Positions 29,982 to 39,053 of a stretch of DNA of 45,671 nt are shown here, one piece after another. This stretch comes from Tepidamorphus sp. (lineage in GTDB: Bacteria; Pseudomonadota; Alphaproteobacteria; Rhizobiales; Tepidamorphaceae): assembly GCA_028280885.1 (NCBI GenBank), contig JANQKY010000080.1:1-45671 (forward strand), in the 5' to 3' direction. Position numbers and translations under genes: made by a program. Numbering within the stretch: position 1 is the first letter of the stretch; each line of letters begins with the position of its first letter. Under the pieces are notes generated by a model. That model was not told where the DNA came from. It searched no databases and was given only the letters and a program-made list of their open reading frames with translations.

Positions 29982-31196
29982 ATGAACGATGTCCCGGAAG
30001 GACAGGTCGATCAGGCCGCGCTGACAGCCTTGCGCGACTGGATGATCGATGGCGCGCGCCCGTCGGCCAGGGCGGCCGATATCATCAACACGATGTGCGA
30101 CCGGCTGCTCGAAGCCGGCGTGCCGATCGAGCGTTTCGCGCTGTTCATCTTCACCCTGCATCCAAACACCAAGGGCCGGGCCTTCTACTGGCGGCGCGGC
30201 AAGCCGCTGCATGTCCGCGAGGCCGATCACACGCTTGCCCGGCAACCCATGTTCAGGAATTCCATCGCGGTCCATGTGATGGAGACCGGCAAGGCCTATC
30301 GCTGCCGCTTCGAACGCGACAACGACCTGCCGCCCTTCTCCGACGTGCTCGAAATCCGGGACGAGGGCATGACGGACTACCTGATCGAGCCGCTCGTCTA
30401 TACCACCGGCGAAACCCATGGCGTGAGTTGGGCAACCGGCGCGCCGGGCGGCTTTTCCGACGATCAGGCGAGCGCGCTGGAAAGCCTCAGGGCGCCGCTT
30501 GCGCGGCTGACCGAGATCTACATGCTGCGCCTGAATGCGGCGAGCCTGCTGTCGGCGTATGTCGGGCGCAACAGCGGCCGCCGGGTGCTGGAAGGTGACA
30601 TCACCCGCGGCGATTTCGAGAAGATCACGCCGGCGATCCTGTTCGTCGACATCAAGGGCTTCACCCAGATGACCGGCGACCTGCCGCCGGAGGAGACGAT
30701 CGCCCGCATCAACGGTTTCTTCGACGTGATCGTCGCAGCCGTCACGGAGGCCGGCGGCGAGGTGCTGAAATTCATCGGCGACGAGGTGCTGTCGATCTTT
30801 CCCGTCGGCGAGAACGGCGAGGCCGAAGCCGATGCCGAGGCTCAAGCCGTACGGGCCGCGCGCACCGCGCTGGAACGGGCCGAGGCCGCCTTTGCCGAGA
30901 CGCCGGAGCAGCGCCTGCCCTATCGCGCCGCGATCCATGTCGGCCCGGTCGCCTATGGCAATATCGGCGGCGGCGACCGGCTCGACTTCACCGCGATCGG
31001 TCCCGGCGTCAACATGGCCGCCCGGCTGATGAAGGTCAGCGGCGAGACCGGCGACGACTTGGTCTGCTCGGCTGCGGCCGCCGCCTATCTGGAGGGATGC
31101 AAACCGCTCGGCGCCTTCCGGATGAAGGGCATCCGCGATCCCCAGCCGGTCTTTTCCCTCCCCGAACCGGTTGGCACCGGGCCGTCCCCCGCATAA
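29982..31196 (+). CDS. Class III adenylate/guanylate cyclase
   Basis: The 404-residue protein has a C-terminal class III cyclase domain. Metal-binding Asp residues are D223 (LFVDIKGFT) and D267 ([12 protein letters not shown]); the adenine-specifying Lys is present just before (LKFIGD); and the transition-state Asn/Arg pair lies in [11 protein letters not shown]. This favours cAMP over cGMP, but by inference only. The first ~200 residues, with no membrane segment, form an uncharacterised sensory region ending in [19 protein letters not shown], a linker common to this subfamily. It is probably soluble. It sits between trmJ and murI (36- and 41-bp gaps), an unusual place for a signalling enzyme. 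Confidence 0.88.
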   Translation: MNDVPEGQVDQAALTALRDWMIDGARPSARAADIINTMCDRLLEAGVPIERFALFIFTLHPNTKGRAFYWRRGKPLHVREADHTLARQPMFRNSIAVHVMETGKAYRCRFERDNDLPPFSDVLEIRDEGMTDYLIEPLVYTTGETHGVSWATGAPGGFSDDQASALESLRAPLARLTEIYMLRLNAASLLSAYVGRNSGRRVLEGDITRGDFEKITPAILFVDIKGFTQMTGDLPPEETIARINGFFDVIVAAVTEAGGEVLKFIGDEVLSIFPVGENGEAEADAEAQAVRAARTALERAEAAFAETPEQRLPYRAAIHVGPVAYGNIGGGDRLDFTAIGPGVNMAARLMKVSGETGDDLVCSAAAAAYLEGCKPLGAFRMKGIRDPQPVFSLPEPVGTGPSPA

Positions 31197-31237
31197 GACA
31201 GGGCAGACAGGACAGTTCCTCCACCACGAACCCGTAA

Positions 31238-32050
31238 ATGCCCCATATCGCCGTCTTCGATACAGGCCTCGGCGGCCTGTCGGTTCTGAAGGAAATCCGC
31301 GCCGCCCGGCCGGACGCCGACATCACCTATGTCGCCGATACCGCGGGCTTTCCCTACGGACCGCGCGACGCGGCCGATGTGGTCCGGCGAACCCTGGCGG
31401 TCTTCGACGCGGTCGCTGCCGAACACCGTCCCGACCTGGCGGTCATCGCCTGCAACACCGCCACGACGCTGGTCTTGCCCTATCTGCGGGCGACATACGA
31501 TTTCCCCTTCGTCGGCACCGTTCCGGCGATCAAGCCGGCCGCCGAGCGCACGCGGTCGGGCCTTGTCAGCGTGCTCGCCACCCCGGGCACGGTGAAGCGC
31601 GACTACACGCAGGCGCTGATCAATTCCTTCGCCACCGATGTCGCCGTGACGCTTGTCGGCGCGCCGCGGCTGGCCGAACAGGCCGAAGCGATCATGCATG
31701 GCGTGTGCGTCGCCGATGCCGACCTTCGCGCGGAGATCGCGCCGGCCTTCGTCGAAACGGGCGCAAGCCGCACCGATGTGGTTGCGCTGGGCTGCACGCA
31801 TTATCCGCTGATCACCGACCGGCTTGTCGACGTTGCGCCCTGGCCGGTCCTCTGGCTCGACCCCGCCCCGGCAATTGCCCGCCGGGTCTGCGATCTGCTG
31901 CCCGCTTCCAATCCGGATGCACCGCCACACCGGCTTGCCCGCTTCACCGGACCGGTCGACGACGAACCGGCGATGCGCCGGCTGCTCGCCCGCTTCGACC
32001 TTAGGCTTGCCGAGCCGCTTCCAGCGCCTGTAAACAGGGCACCTGATTGA
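31238..32050 (+). CDS. murI: Glutamate racemase
   Basis: The 270-residue cofactor-independent racemase makes D-glutamate for peptidoglycan. Both catalytic Cys are present: in VIACNTATT and in [11 protein letters not shown]. The N-terminal [17 protein letters not shown] and [11 protein letters not shown] blocks fit MurI. It is followed by a 204-bp gap and rpsD. Confidence 0.94.
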   Translation: MPHIAVFDTGLGGLSVLKEIRAARPDADITYVADTAGFPYGPRDAADVVRRTLAVFDAVAAEHRPDLAVIACNTATTLVLPYLRATYDFPFVGTVPAIKPAAERTRSGLVSVLATPGTVKRDYTQALINSFATDVAVTLVGAPRLAEQAEAIMHGVCVADADLRAEIAPAFVETGASRTDVVALGCTHYPLITDRLVDVAPWPVLWLDPAPAIARRVCDLLPASNPDAPPHRLARFTGPVDDEPAMRRLLARFDLRLAEPLPAPVNRAPD

Positions 32051-32254
32051 CAGCGCCGCCCGGCGCCTATATCTAATCGCCAGCGCGGGCCGGGAGGTCC
32101 GCGTCTTCATTTCCGCTTCCGTGGTGAGGGCACCGGTTTTCGCCGGCATCGTGTTTCACGACTGCCTCTCGCCTGTCAGCCGTTCCTGTTCGAAACGGCA
32201 AAGGAGGAGCGGGTTTGATCAAACCCGAAGCCGAAACTGAGGACTGAGAAGACA

Positions 32255-32872
32255 ATGTCGAAGCGTATCCAGGCCAAGCACAAGCTTGACCGCCGCATGG
32301 GCGAGAACATCTGGGGTCGCCCGAAGAGCCCCGTCAACCGCCGTGAATACGGCCCCGGCGAGCACGGCCAGCGCCGCCGCGGCAAGACGTCGGACTACGG
32401 CCTGCAGCTCAAGGCCAAGCAGAAGCTCAAAGGTTACTACGGCAACATCACGGAAAAGCAGTTCCGCCGCATCTATGACGAAGCCTCGCGGATGCGCGGC
32501 GACGCTAACGCCAACCTGATCGGCCTTCTGGAGCGCCGGCTCGACGCGGTCGTCTACCGCGCCAAGTTCGTGCCGACCGTCTTTGCCGCCCGCCAGTTCG
32601 TCAGCCACGGCCACGTCAAGGTCAACGGCCGCCGCGTCAACATTCCGAGCTACCGCCTGAAGGTCGGCGATGTCGTCGAAGTGCGCGACCGTTCCAAGGA
32701 GCTGGCGCTGGTGCTCGAGGCGGTCGACAGCCCGGAGCGCGACGTTCCCGAATATATCGACGTCGACCACAAGAAGCTGTCGGCCTCGCTGACCCGCGTT
32801 CCGGCCCTCTCCGAGGTGCCCTATCCGGTGATGATGGAGCCGAACCTGGTCATCGAGTATTACTCGCGCTAA
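32255..32872 (+). CDS. rpsD: 30S ribosomal protein S4
   Basis: The 205-residue protein binds 16S rRNA early in small-subunit assembly. The conserved start [20 protein letters not shown], the [20 protein letters not shown] segment and the S4 RNA-binding domain ([12 protein letters not shown], then [20 protein letters not shown]) are clear. The ATG is preceded by GAGGA. It ends in a strong terminator (32894-32921). The murI-rpsD order occurs in related genomes. Confidence 0.97.
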   Translation: MSKRIQAKHKLDRRMGENIWGRPKSPVNRREYGPGEHGQRRRGKTSDYGLQLKAKQKLKGYYGNITEKQFRRIYDEASRMRGDANANLIGLLERRLDAVVYRAKFVPTVFAARQFVSHGHVKVNGRRVNIPSYRLKVGDVVEVRDRSKELALVLEAVDSPERDVPEYIDVDHKKLSASLTRVPALSEVPYPVMMEPNLVIEYYSR

Positions 32873-32893
32873 GCGCGTCCCGCCTTCGGATCG

Positions 32894-32921
32894 AAAAGCC
32901 GCCCGACCGGGCGGCTTTTTT
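32894..32921 (+). terminator. Intrinsic terminator of rpsD
   Basis: Stem GCCGCCC / GGGCGGC with a GACC loop, preceded by AAAA and followed by TTTTTT. The symmetry of A- and T-runs means it could also work in the reverse direction. Confidence 0.92.
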
Positions 32922-33060
32922 GTTGGTGGGAGCGGGTGTTTCGGGCTCGGGAGACGGCGTTCGAGCACACTCAGCGCTGTCGTCATGCCGGGATGTGTTC
33001 CGCTGGCGTCGGGCTTACCGGTCGCAGGCTTTTCAGGGCGGTGACACACTGCAACCGCAG

Positions 33061-33289
33061 ACTGGCCCTCACCCGGCCCTTCGGGCCGCCCTCTCCCGCT
33101 TAAGGGGAGAGGGTAAGAGCGCGTTGGGCGGATCGGGCAACACGCCACCGCCGTGACTTGTTGAAACAAGGATGCTCTCTTCAACGCACGTTCCCGGACG
33201 GTCCCGACCCTCACCCGGCCCATCAGGTGCACTCTTACCCTCTCCCCCTTGGCGGGAGAGGGTGGCCCGAAGGGCCGTGTGAGGGCCCG
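33061..33289. repeat. Inverted pair of CCCTCTCCC-type intergenic repeats
   Basis: Two copies of an approximately 60-bp element face each other. Copy 1 (about 33063-33122) runs from GGCCCTCACCCGGCCCTTCG to AGAGGGTAAGAGCGC. Copy 2 (about 33229-33289) is its near-exact reverse complement. Each contains its own CCCTCTCCC/GGGAGAGGG palindrome. They fill the gap between the convergent ends of rpsD and the aminopeptidase gene. The remaining sequence of the 32922-33338 gap shows no gene. Confidence 0.8.
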
Positions 33290-33338
33290 TCAACGCCGGC
33301 GTCAAGCGAAACCGTCCCGGTTACACGCCCCCCAACCT

Positions 33339-35165
33339 TCACCCAGCCAACGGCGCCGTCGCCTGTTCAAGCCAGGCCCTGTCCTCGCCCTCGAGCAACG
33401 GGCCGATCGCCGCGCGCACCCGGGCGTGATAGGCATCAAGCCAGGCGATCTCGCCGGGATCGAGCACGAAAAGGTCGACGAGCCGCGTGTCGAAGGGCGC
33501 AAGCGTCAGCGCCTCGAAGGACAGAAGCGGCTTCTCGCCGCCATCGACCGGTTCGGCCGGCCGCACCAGTTCCAGGTTCTCAAGCCGGATCCCATAGGCC
33601 CCGGTCCGGTAGTAGCCCGGCTCGTTGGAGACGATCATGCCCGGTTTCAGCGGCGTCGTCCCGCTCTTGGCGATGCGCTGCGGGCCCTCGTGCACCGACA
33701 GGTAGCTGCCGACGCCATGACCCGTGCCGTGGTCGAAATCGAGCCCGGCCTGCCACAGCGGATAGCGCGCCAGCGTATCGAGCTGGGCACCGCTCACCCC
33801 ATCGGGAAAACGCGCGGTCGCAACGGCGATATGACCTTTAAGGACAAGCGTGAAATGCCGGCGCATCTCCCGGCCCTGCACATCGTCCCTCGGCGCGCCG
33901 ACGATGACCGTGCGGGTGACATCGGTGGTCCCGTCGACATATTGCCCGCCGGAATCGGTCAGATAGATCTCGCCTGCCCGCAACGGCCGGTTCGACTGGG
34001 TCGACACCCGGTAATGCGGAATGGCGGCGTTCGGGCCGGCGCCGGAGATCGTATCGAAGGAAATCTCCTTGAGCCGGCCCGTCTCGGCGCGGAAGCGCTC
34101 GAGGGCCTTGGCCGCCGAAATCTCGTCGACGCCGCCGCCCGGCGCCTCCCGGTCGAGCCAGGCCAGGAACCGGCAGAGCGCAACGCCATCGCGCAGATGG
34201 GCCGCGCGGGCGCCATCGATCTCCGCATCCGTCTTGGTCGCCTTGGGCAGCAGGCAGGGATCGGCACCCTCGATAATCCGGGCGCCGGCCGCCTCCACCC
34301 GGTCGGCGATCCAGCGCGCCGTCGTCGCCGCATCGAGCCGGACCCGCCCCGTCGCCGCAGCGAGAAGATCGGCAAACGCCTCGGGCCCGGCGATGTCGGC
34401 CACCGCATCGACATGCGCGCGCGACGCGTTGGTGAGCTTGCGGCCGTCGATGACCAGCGTCGGGCGCGCGCCGGCCGGAACGACGGCGAAGCTGAGCGGC
34501 GTCGGCGTATGCGGAATGTCGGCGCCGCGGATATTGAACAGCCAGGCGATCGAATCGGGCTGCGTCAGCACGGTTGCGTCGGCCTGAGCGGCGGCAAGTG
34601 TTGCTTGAATCGCGGCGATCTTGTCGGCGGCGGCCCGGCCGGCGAGATCGTCGGGCTGCACAACCACCTCGCCAAGCGGCGGCGCGGGCCGGTCGGCCCA
34701 GACGGCGTCGAGCGGATTGGTGTCGACCGCGACCAGGGCCGCGCCCGTCGTCTCGGCGACCTTTTCAAGCCGCCGGACGCCGGCGATCGTATGCAGCCAC
34801 GGATCGTAGCCGAGGCGGGCGCCGGGCGTCAGGTGCGTCTCCAGCCAGCGGTCATAGCCGTCGGTGATCAGATGCAGCGGCGCGAAGGCATCCGTATCGA
34901 CCTGCTCGCGCACCTGGATCGTGTAGCGGCCGTCGACGAAGATCGCCGCCGCCTCGGCCAGCACGACGGCCAGCCCGGCCGAACCGGAAAAGCCGGTCAG
35001 CCATTTCAGCCGCTCGTCGGCCGCCGGCACATATTCGCCCTGATGGGCATCGGAGCGGGGGATAAGAAACCCGTCCAGTTTGCGGGCCCGCAATTCGCCG
35101 CGAAGCAGGGCCAGGCGCGGTGCGCCGAGGCTTTTGTCGCTGATTTCGTCGAAGGACTGGAACAT
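33339..35165 (-). CDS. pepP: Xaa-Pro aminopeptidase (APP1-like, M24B)
   Basis: The 608-residue enzyme has two creatinase-like N-terminal domains and a C-terminal pita-bread M24 domain, the layout of the eukaryote-type aminopeptidase P1, not of the ~440-residue E. coli form. Di-metal ligands are visible: Asp pair in LTDSGGQYVDGTTDVTRT, His in GTGHGVGSYLSVHEGP, Glu in VSNEPGYY and Glu in IRLENLELV. It removes N-terminal residues before proline. It is cytosolic, without a signal peptide. It is a single gene divergent from the DUF1127 gene. Confidence 0.93.
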   Translation of the reverse strand: MFQSFDEISDKSLGAPRLALLRGELRARKLDGFLIPRSDAHQGEYVPAADERLKWLTGFSGSAGLAVVLAEAAAIFVDGRYTIQVREQVDTDAFAPLHLITDGYDRWLETHLTPGARLGYDPWLHTIAGVRRLEKVAETTGAALVAVDTNPLDAVWADRPAPPLGEVVVQPDDLAGRAAADKIAAIQATLAAAQADATVLTQPDSIAWLFNIRGADIPHTPTPLSFAVVPAGARPTLVIDGRKLTNASRAHVDAVADIAGPEAFADLLAAATGRVRLDAATTARWIADRVEAAGARIIEGADPCLLPKATKTDAEIDGARAAHLRDGVALCRFLAWLDREAPGGGVDEISAAKALERFRAETGRLKEISFDTISGAGPNAAIPHYRVSTQSNRPLRAGEIYLTDSGGQYVDGTTDVTRTVIVGAPRDDVQGREMRRHFTLVLKGHIAVATARFPDGVSGAQLDTLARYPLWQAGLDFDHGTGHGVGSYLSVHEGPQRIAKSGTTPLKPGMIVSNEPGYYRTGAYGIRLENLELVRPAEPVDGGEKPLLSFEALTLAPFDTRLVDLFVLDPGEIAWLDAYHARVRAAIGPLLEGEDRAWLEQATAPLAG

Positions 35166-35430
35166 ACCCCTTCGTAGTGCGCATGGCCCCTATAAGCAAT
35201 CGGCATGGAGCCGACGCGCGACTGTCACAAACAGGGAAAACAATCCTAAATCTGCGCCCAGGAGGGCAATTCGTTACCAAATGTTGTGCACTGCACCGTT
35301 TATTTTTTGCGCATGCGAATGGTGCAGATCTGTCATGAGTTTGCCCGGGTGGTCAGACCGGCGGCAGTGCTTACTTTCAGGCCCAACAACGGTGCGTATA
35401 CATCGCCACCGATCGCCAGGAGACTTGATC

Positions 35431-35646
35431 ATGACCACAGCCTATTCACCGGCCGATATCGCAATCGAGAGCCGGGACAGCAAGAGCGGACTTCTGCAGC
35501 GCATCTTCGCGCGCTTCATCGCCGCGCGCGAACGCGAGGCGCGCAACCGGATGTCCGTCACGCTTTCCAGCTACACCGATGAAGAACTCAACCAGTACGG
35601 CCTGAGCCGCGCCGAGATCCTCGGTTGGGACAGCGTGAAACGCTGA
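35431..35646 (+). CDS. DUF1127-domain small protein
   Basis: The 71-residue protein carries the DUF1127 signature in its C-terminal half: a basic helix (RFIAAREREARNRM), then LSSYTDEELNQYGLSRAEI. DUF1127 proteins are widespread in alphaproteobacteria; studied members affect phosphate, RNA or small-RNA metabolism, but the role of this one is unknown. The ATG has GGAG about 8 nt upstream. It is a single gene with its own terminator (35705-35740). Confidence 0.88.
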   Translation: MTTAYSPADIAIESRDSKSGLLQRIFARFIAAREREARNRMSVTLSSYTDEELNQYGLSRAEILGWDSVKR

Positions 35647-35704
35647 CCCGCAATCGCCGTAACGGAGCCCCGGATCGATCCGGGAGACCCGTTCCGCGAC
35701 AAAG

Positions 35705-35740
35705 ACCCCCGGCCGCGACCCCGCGCCGGGGGTTTTGTTT
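35705..35740 (+). terminator. Intrinsic terminator of the DUF1127 gene
   Basis: Stem CCCCCGGC / GCCGGGGG (8 bp, plus an A-T closing pair), 11-nt loop, then TTTTGTTT. It lies between convergent genes and may also halt prmA transcripts from the other side. Confidence 0.88.
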
Positions 35741-35763
35741 GCCCGCTCCCCTCACAAAGCGCG

Positions 35764-36678
35764 TCAGGCGCGCCGCAACGCCAACGCCATCCATCCATCC
35801 AGCACGATGCGGAACAGCGGCACGAATCCGCGCACCCGCCAGGCCGCCTCGACGGCACGGCGCTGATGGGTCAGCAGGCCCGACAGGATGACGACACCGC
35901 CAGGCGCAACCAGCGGCCGGACCGACGGCGCAAGCCGGATCAGCGGGCCGGCCAGGATATTGGCCAGGACGAGATCATAGGGCCCGCCCGCGGCGATCGA
36001 CACTTCACCGACCCCGTCGGCAACGACCGCCCGGACGAGCCCGTGCGCGCCGTTCTTTGCCGCGTTCTCACGCGTGATCCGGACCGCCACCGGATCGATA
36101 TCGGTCGCCAGCACCGGGCATTTCAGCGCCTTCGCCGCCGCGACCGCCAGCACCCCGGTGCCGCAGCCGATATCGAGCGGGCGGCGGAACCGGCGCTGCT
36201 TCAACAGCCGGTCGAGCGCCATCAGACAGCCTCGCGTCGTGCCGTGATGGCCGGTGCCGAAGGCAAGGCCCGCGTCGATCTCGATGCCGATCGCGTTACC
36301 GGGCACGCGGTCCCGGTCGTGATGGCCGTAGACGACGAAACGGCCCGCATCGACCGGCGGCATCGCTTCCAGGCTCTCCCTAACCCAGTTGCGGTCGGCC
36401 AGCGCTATGCAATCGATCCGCCGGTCGGCCCCGCCTTCGCCCAGCGTTCGCACGACGATTGCCCGAAGGTCGGTGAGGTCCGGCTCCTCGGTATAGAAGG
36501 CCTCGGCAAGCCAGCCCGCCTCCGTTTCGATCATGCCGGCGGCCTCCGTCTCCGGGCGAAGGGCATAGCGCAGCGCATCGGACAGCCGGTCGGCCTCGGC
36601 CATGTCGGCTGCGGGGAGTCTAACGCGAAAGATGCCGGCCTCCAGGGTATCGGTTGACAGTGCGCGGGAGATAGCCAC
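35764..36678 (-). CDS. prmA: Ribosomal protein L11 methyltransferase
   Basis: The 304-residue SAM-dependent methyltransferase trimethylates ribosomal protein L11. After a ~130-residue substrate-recognition domain come GLAFGTGHHGTTRGCL (PrmA-specific), the SAM loop LDIGCGTGVLAVAAAKAL, and the motif DLVLANILAGPLIRLAP. The start is uncertain: a GTG at 36678 gives VAISRALSTDTL, which fits homologues, but has no clear ribosome-binding site; the frame is open to 36723. The start is only 11 bp from that of the divergent pqiA-like gene. Confidence 0.92.
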   Translation of the reverse strand: MAISRALSTDTLEAGIFRVRLPAADMAEADRLSDALRYALRPETEAAGMIETEAGWLAEAFYTEEPDLTDLRAIVVRTLGEGGADRRIDCIALADRNWVRESLEAMPPVDAGRFVVYGHHDRDRVPGNAIGIEIDAGLAFGTGHHGTTRGCLMALDRLLKQRRFRRPLDIGCGTGVLAVAAAKALKCPVLATDIDPVAVRITRENAAKNGAHGLVRAVVADGVGEVSIAAGGPYDLVLANILAGPLIRLAPSVRPLVAPGGVVILSGLLTHQRRAVEAAWRVRGFVPLFRIVLDGWMALALRRA

Positions 36679-36689
36679 ATGGGGAGGCG

Positions 36690-37256
36690 ATGAGCAATCC
36701 GGAAAAACCAGCGGCAGGCACAACCGAAGACCCGGTCACCAACCGGCTGCCCGACCGACTGCCCGACCGACTGCCCTCTGGCGGATGGTGGCGGCGCTAC
36801 GGGCCCGGTCTCATCGTGCTGGTCGCCGCGGTCTGCCTGGTGCTCGGCCTCTTCCTGCCGTCGCTCGAATTCCGCCGCTTCTTCCTGTTGTCGGAGCGCC
36901 ATTCGCTGGTCGGCGTCGTGCTGGCGCTGTTTGAAGCGCGCGAATACTTCCTCGCGATCGTGCTCGGCGTCTTCTCCGTGCTGTTTCCGGCGGTAAAGCT
37001 GCTCGTTCTCGGCCATCTCTCGCTCGGCCGCATCGAGGGGCGCGGCATGCCGGCGGCGACCGTCCGGCTCGCCGGCTTTTTCGGCCGCTGGTCGATGCTC
37101 GACGTTCTGGTGCTGGCGCTGGTGGTCTTCGCCATCAAGGGATCGGGCCTTGCCGATGCCTTCGCGCTACCGGGCATCTGGTTCTTCGCGCTGGCCGCCC
37201 TGCTCTCGATCGCCGCCTCAAGGCTCCTGGAAACACGCGGCCGGGCGATTTTTTAG
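36690..37256 (+). CDS. PqiA-family (paraquat-inducible protein A) membrane protein
   Basis: The 188-residue protein has four predicted membrane segments and the PqiA core: FFLLSERHSLVGVVLALFEA, ILGVFSVLFPAVKLLVL and FGRWSMLDVLVLALVVF. It is the short single-PqiA form; the E. coli protein has two modules and works with MCE-type PqiB in lipid transport between membranes. No mce gene lies nearby. The N-terminus has a repeated PDRL tetrapeptide from 12-bp DNA repeats (about 36745-36775). Confidence 0.85.
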   Translation: MSNPEKPAAGTTEDPVTNRLPDRLPDRLPSGGWWRRYGPGLIVLVAAVCLVLGLFLPSLEFRRFFLLSERHSLVGVVLALFEAREYFLAIVLGVFSVLFPAVKLLVLGHLSLGRIEGRGMPAATVRLAGFFGRWSMLDVLVLALVVFAIKGSGLADAFALPGIWFFALAALLSIAASRLLETRGRAIF

Positions 37257-37287
37257 GGCCCAAGCCGATTGAAGCAATCGATAACCG

Positions 37288-37917
37288 ATGTATCTGTCCG
37301 CTAATCAGAACGATATGGAGCATAAAATTTCGAACATTCTTATCGGAGGGGCATCACACGTCGGAAAGTCGACTCTAAGTTTTCAGCTGGGAGAGCAGCT
37401 AGGATGGGAAGTGCTTTCGACCGACAATATGGCGCGCCACCCAGGCCGGCCATGGCCGGACGTTCTCCCGCATGTCGCAGAATTCTACACAGAGTTATCA
37501 GACGAAAGCATATTCACATTCTTGTTGCTCCACTACGAAAACATGTGTCCGAGAATAGAGAACTTATTACAGCACCGCCTTCGGACTAAAAACTATTGTA
37601 TTCTTGAAGGATCCGCCCTTCGGCCGGAGTATTTAGCCAGACTGCCAAAGTCTGAAAATACATGCTATTGCCTCTTTGCACCCCCTGATTTTTTACGGAA
37701 GCGCATCTACAACACCTGCAATTATGCGGATCTCGACCCCAGCCATCGTTCTCTAGTCGATGTATTTTTGGAACGGTCCGTCAGAGACAACGAAGCAATT
37801 CTCAAGTCTGCCCAACACTATGCGATCGAATGTTTAGATGTTTCCAATCATGCGTTGATAGCGCGGGTCAAAGCCAAGCTTTTAGAGGTTGCAAAACCGA
37901 ATATCCTGCCGACTTGA
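37288..37917 (+). CDS. P-loop kinase-like protein, lower-GC gene
   Basis: The ~209-residue protein has a Walker A loop GGASHVGKST (K27) and a likely acceptor/Mg Asp (D46) in LSTDNMARHPGRPWP, then CILEGSALRPEYLARLP. I recall uncharacterised P-loop kinase-like proteins with this S-T-D-x-x-A-R-H-P-G-R-P-W block; some carry a 2-phosphoglycerate kinase label, and the real substrate is unknown. The gene is clearly A+T-richer than both flanks, with different codon choice (many TTA, ATA, AAT), suggesting recent acquisition. ATG at 37315 is an alternative start. It could also be part of a defence or nucleotide-salvage cassette, but nothing next to it supports that. Confidence 0.75.
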   Translation: MYLSANQNDMEHKISNILIGGASHVGKSTLSFQLGEQLGWEVLSTDNMARHPGRPWPDVLPHVAEFYTELSDESIFTFLLLHYENMCPRIENLLQHRLRTKNYCILEGSALRPEYLARLPKSENTCYCLFAPPDFLRKRIYNTCNYADLDPSHRSLVDVFLERSVRDNEAILKSAQHYAIECLDVSNHALIARVKAKLLEVAKPNILPT

Positions 37918-38025
37918 CGAGTCAGGCCTGAGGACCGATTTCACCACATTGCCAGCCCACGAGATCGTAGGATCAGTTTTCGAAAGCGACCATCGGTATC
38001 CGTCAATTTTTATTAAGTCTATGAC

Positions 38026-38343
38026 CTAATAAAGCAGCGCCCTCAGGCCCACCACGGCGGCCATGCCGAGCGCCACGGTGAGCAGGCGCGGCAGCCGCAG
38101 ACTCATCAGCACGGTCAGGCCGGCAGCCAGCGTCTCCGCCGGTCCTGTCGCCAGCACCATCGGCACGATGACGGCGGTCAGCACGGCGGCGGGCACCGCG
38201 TCCATCGCCGCCCGCATCCGGCCCGTCAGCACCATGCGCCGGGTCACCAGCCAGCCGCCGACACGGGTCGCATAGGTGACGAGGGCCATGCCGGCGATTG
38301 CCAGCAGCACCAGCGGATCGACGCTGAGCGCCTCGGACATCAT
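38026..38343 (-). CDS. azlD: AzlD-type branched-chain amino acid exporter subunit
   Basis: The 105-residue protein has three to four membrane helices with MALVTYATRVGGWLVTRRM and VPAAVLTAVIVPMVLA, typical of AzlD/YgaH. It works with AzlC to export branched-chain amino acids or, in Bacillus, azaleucine. Its ATG overlaps the azlC stop (TAATG), so translation is coupled. Confidence 0.88.
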   Translation of the reverse strand: MMSEALSVDPLVLLAIAGMALVTYATRVGGWLVTRRMVLTGRMRAAMDAVPAAVLTAVIVPMVLATGPAETLAAGLTVLMSLRLPRLLTVALGMAAVVGLRALLY

Positions 38344-39053
38344 TATTCACCGGCCTCCGTGACGAGATCGCCGGAGGGCCCGTAGAGCGCCCCGGCAAGC
38401 GCACCGGCGATGCCGCCCGCGGCGATATACCAGGGCCCCTCGAAGGCGAGATGGAACCCGGTCGCGGCAACGGCGCTGGCCGCGATGGCGACGCCGCTCG
38501 CGGCGCCGCGCCACAGCCCGACGATCAGGGTCAGGAACAGGGCGGAAAAGGCGAAATCGAAGCCGTAGGCGGCCGGATCGCCGATCAGCGCGCCGACGAA
38601 GGTGCCAAGCGTCGTGAAGGCGACCCAGTTGACCCAGAGCACCGCGCCCATCGTGACCATGTAGACAAAGGTCGTCCGCCTCGACCGGGCCCGCTGCTCG
38701 CACAGCGCCCAGGTCTCGTCGACCATGGAAAACAGCGCGACGAGGCTTGCGCCGGTACCGAAATGCCGGATCTTCGGGGCAAGCGAGGCGCCCATCAGCA
38801 GGTGCCGGGAATTGATCAGCAGCGCCGTCACCGTCAGCAGCACCCAGGGCGCCGGCTCGGTCCAGATGTCGATTGCGACGAACTGCGCGCTGCCGGCGAA
38901 GACGAGCGCGCTCATCAGCGCCATCTCCAGCGGCGACAGGCCCTTCTGGGCCGCCAGCGCGCCGAGCAGCAGGGCAAACGGGATCATGGCGATGATCGCG
39001 GGCAGGACCGCCAGCGCCGATGCCCTGGCATCGGACATCGTCTCAGGCGGCAT
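38343..39053 (-). CDS. azlC: AzlC-type branched-chain amino acid exporter
   Basis: The 236-residue membrane protein has the blocks IPFALLLGALAAQKGLSPLE, FAGSAQFVAIDIW and LLINSRHLLMGASLAP, and FSMVDETWAL, all standard for AzlC/YgaZ. It forms the export pair with AzlD. Its start overlaps the end of the upstream AraC-type gene by 11 bp, giving a tight three-gene operon. Confidence 0.92.
   Translation of the reverse strand: MPPETMSDARASALAVLPAIIAMIPFALLLGALAAQKGLSPLEMALMSALVFAGSAQFVAIDIWTEPAPWVLLTVTALLINSRHLLMGASLAPKIRHFGTGASLVALFSMVDETWALCEQRARSRRTTFVYMVTMGAVLWVNWVAFTTLGTFVGALIGDPAAYGFDFAFSALFLTLIVGLWRGAASGVAIAASAVAATGFHLAFEGPWYIAAGGIAGALAGALYGPSGDLVTEAGE

Noticed and set aside
28995..30938. 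Large in-frame extension upstream of icd
   Set aside because: It runs antisense through trmJ and the cyclase gene; the true icd start (MAKIKVDNP) is at 28994. The upstream part has no recognisable domain.
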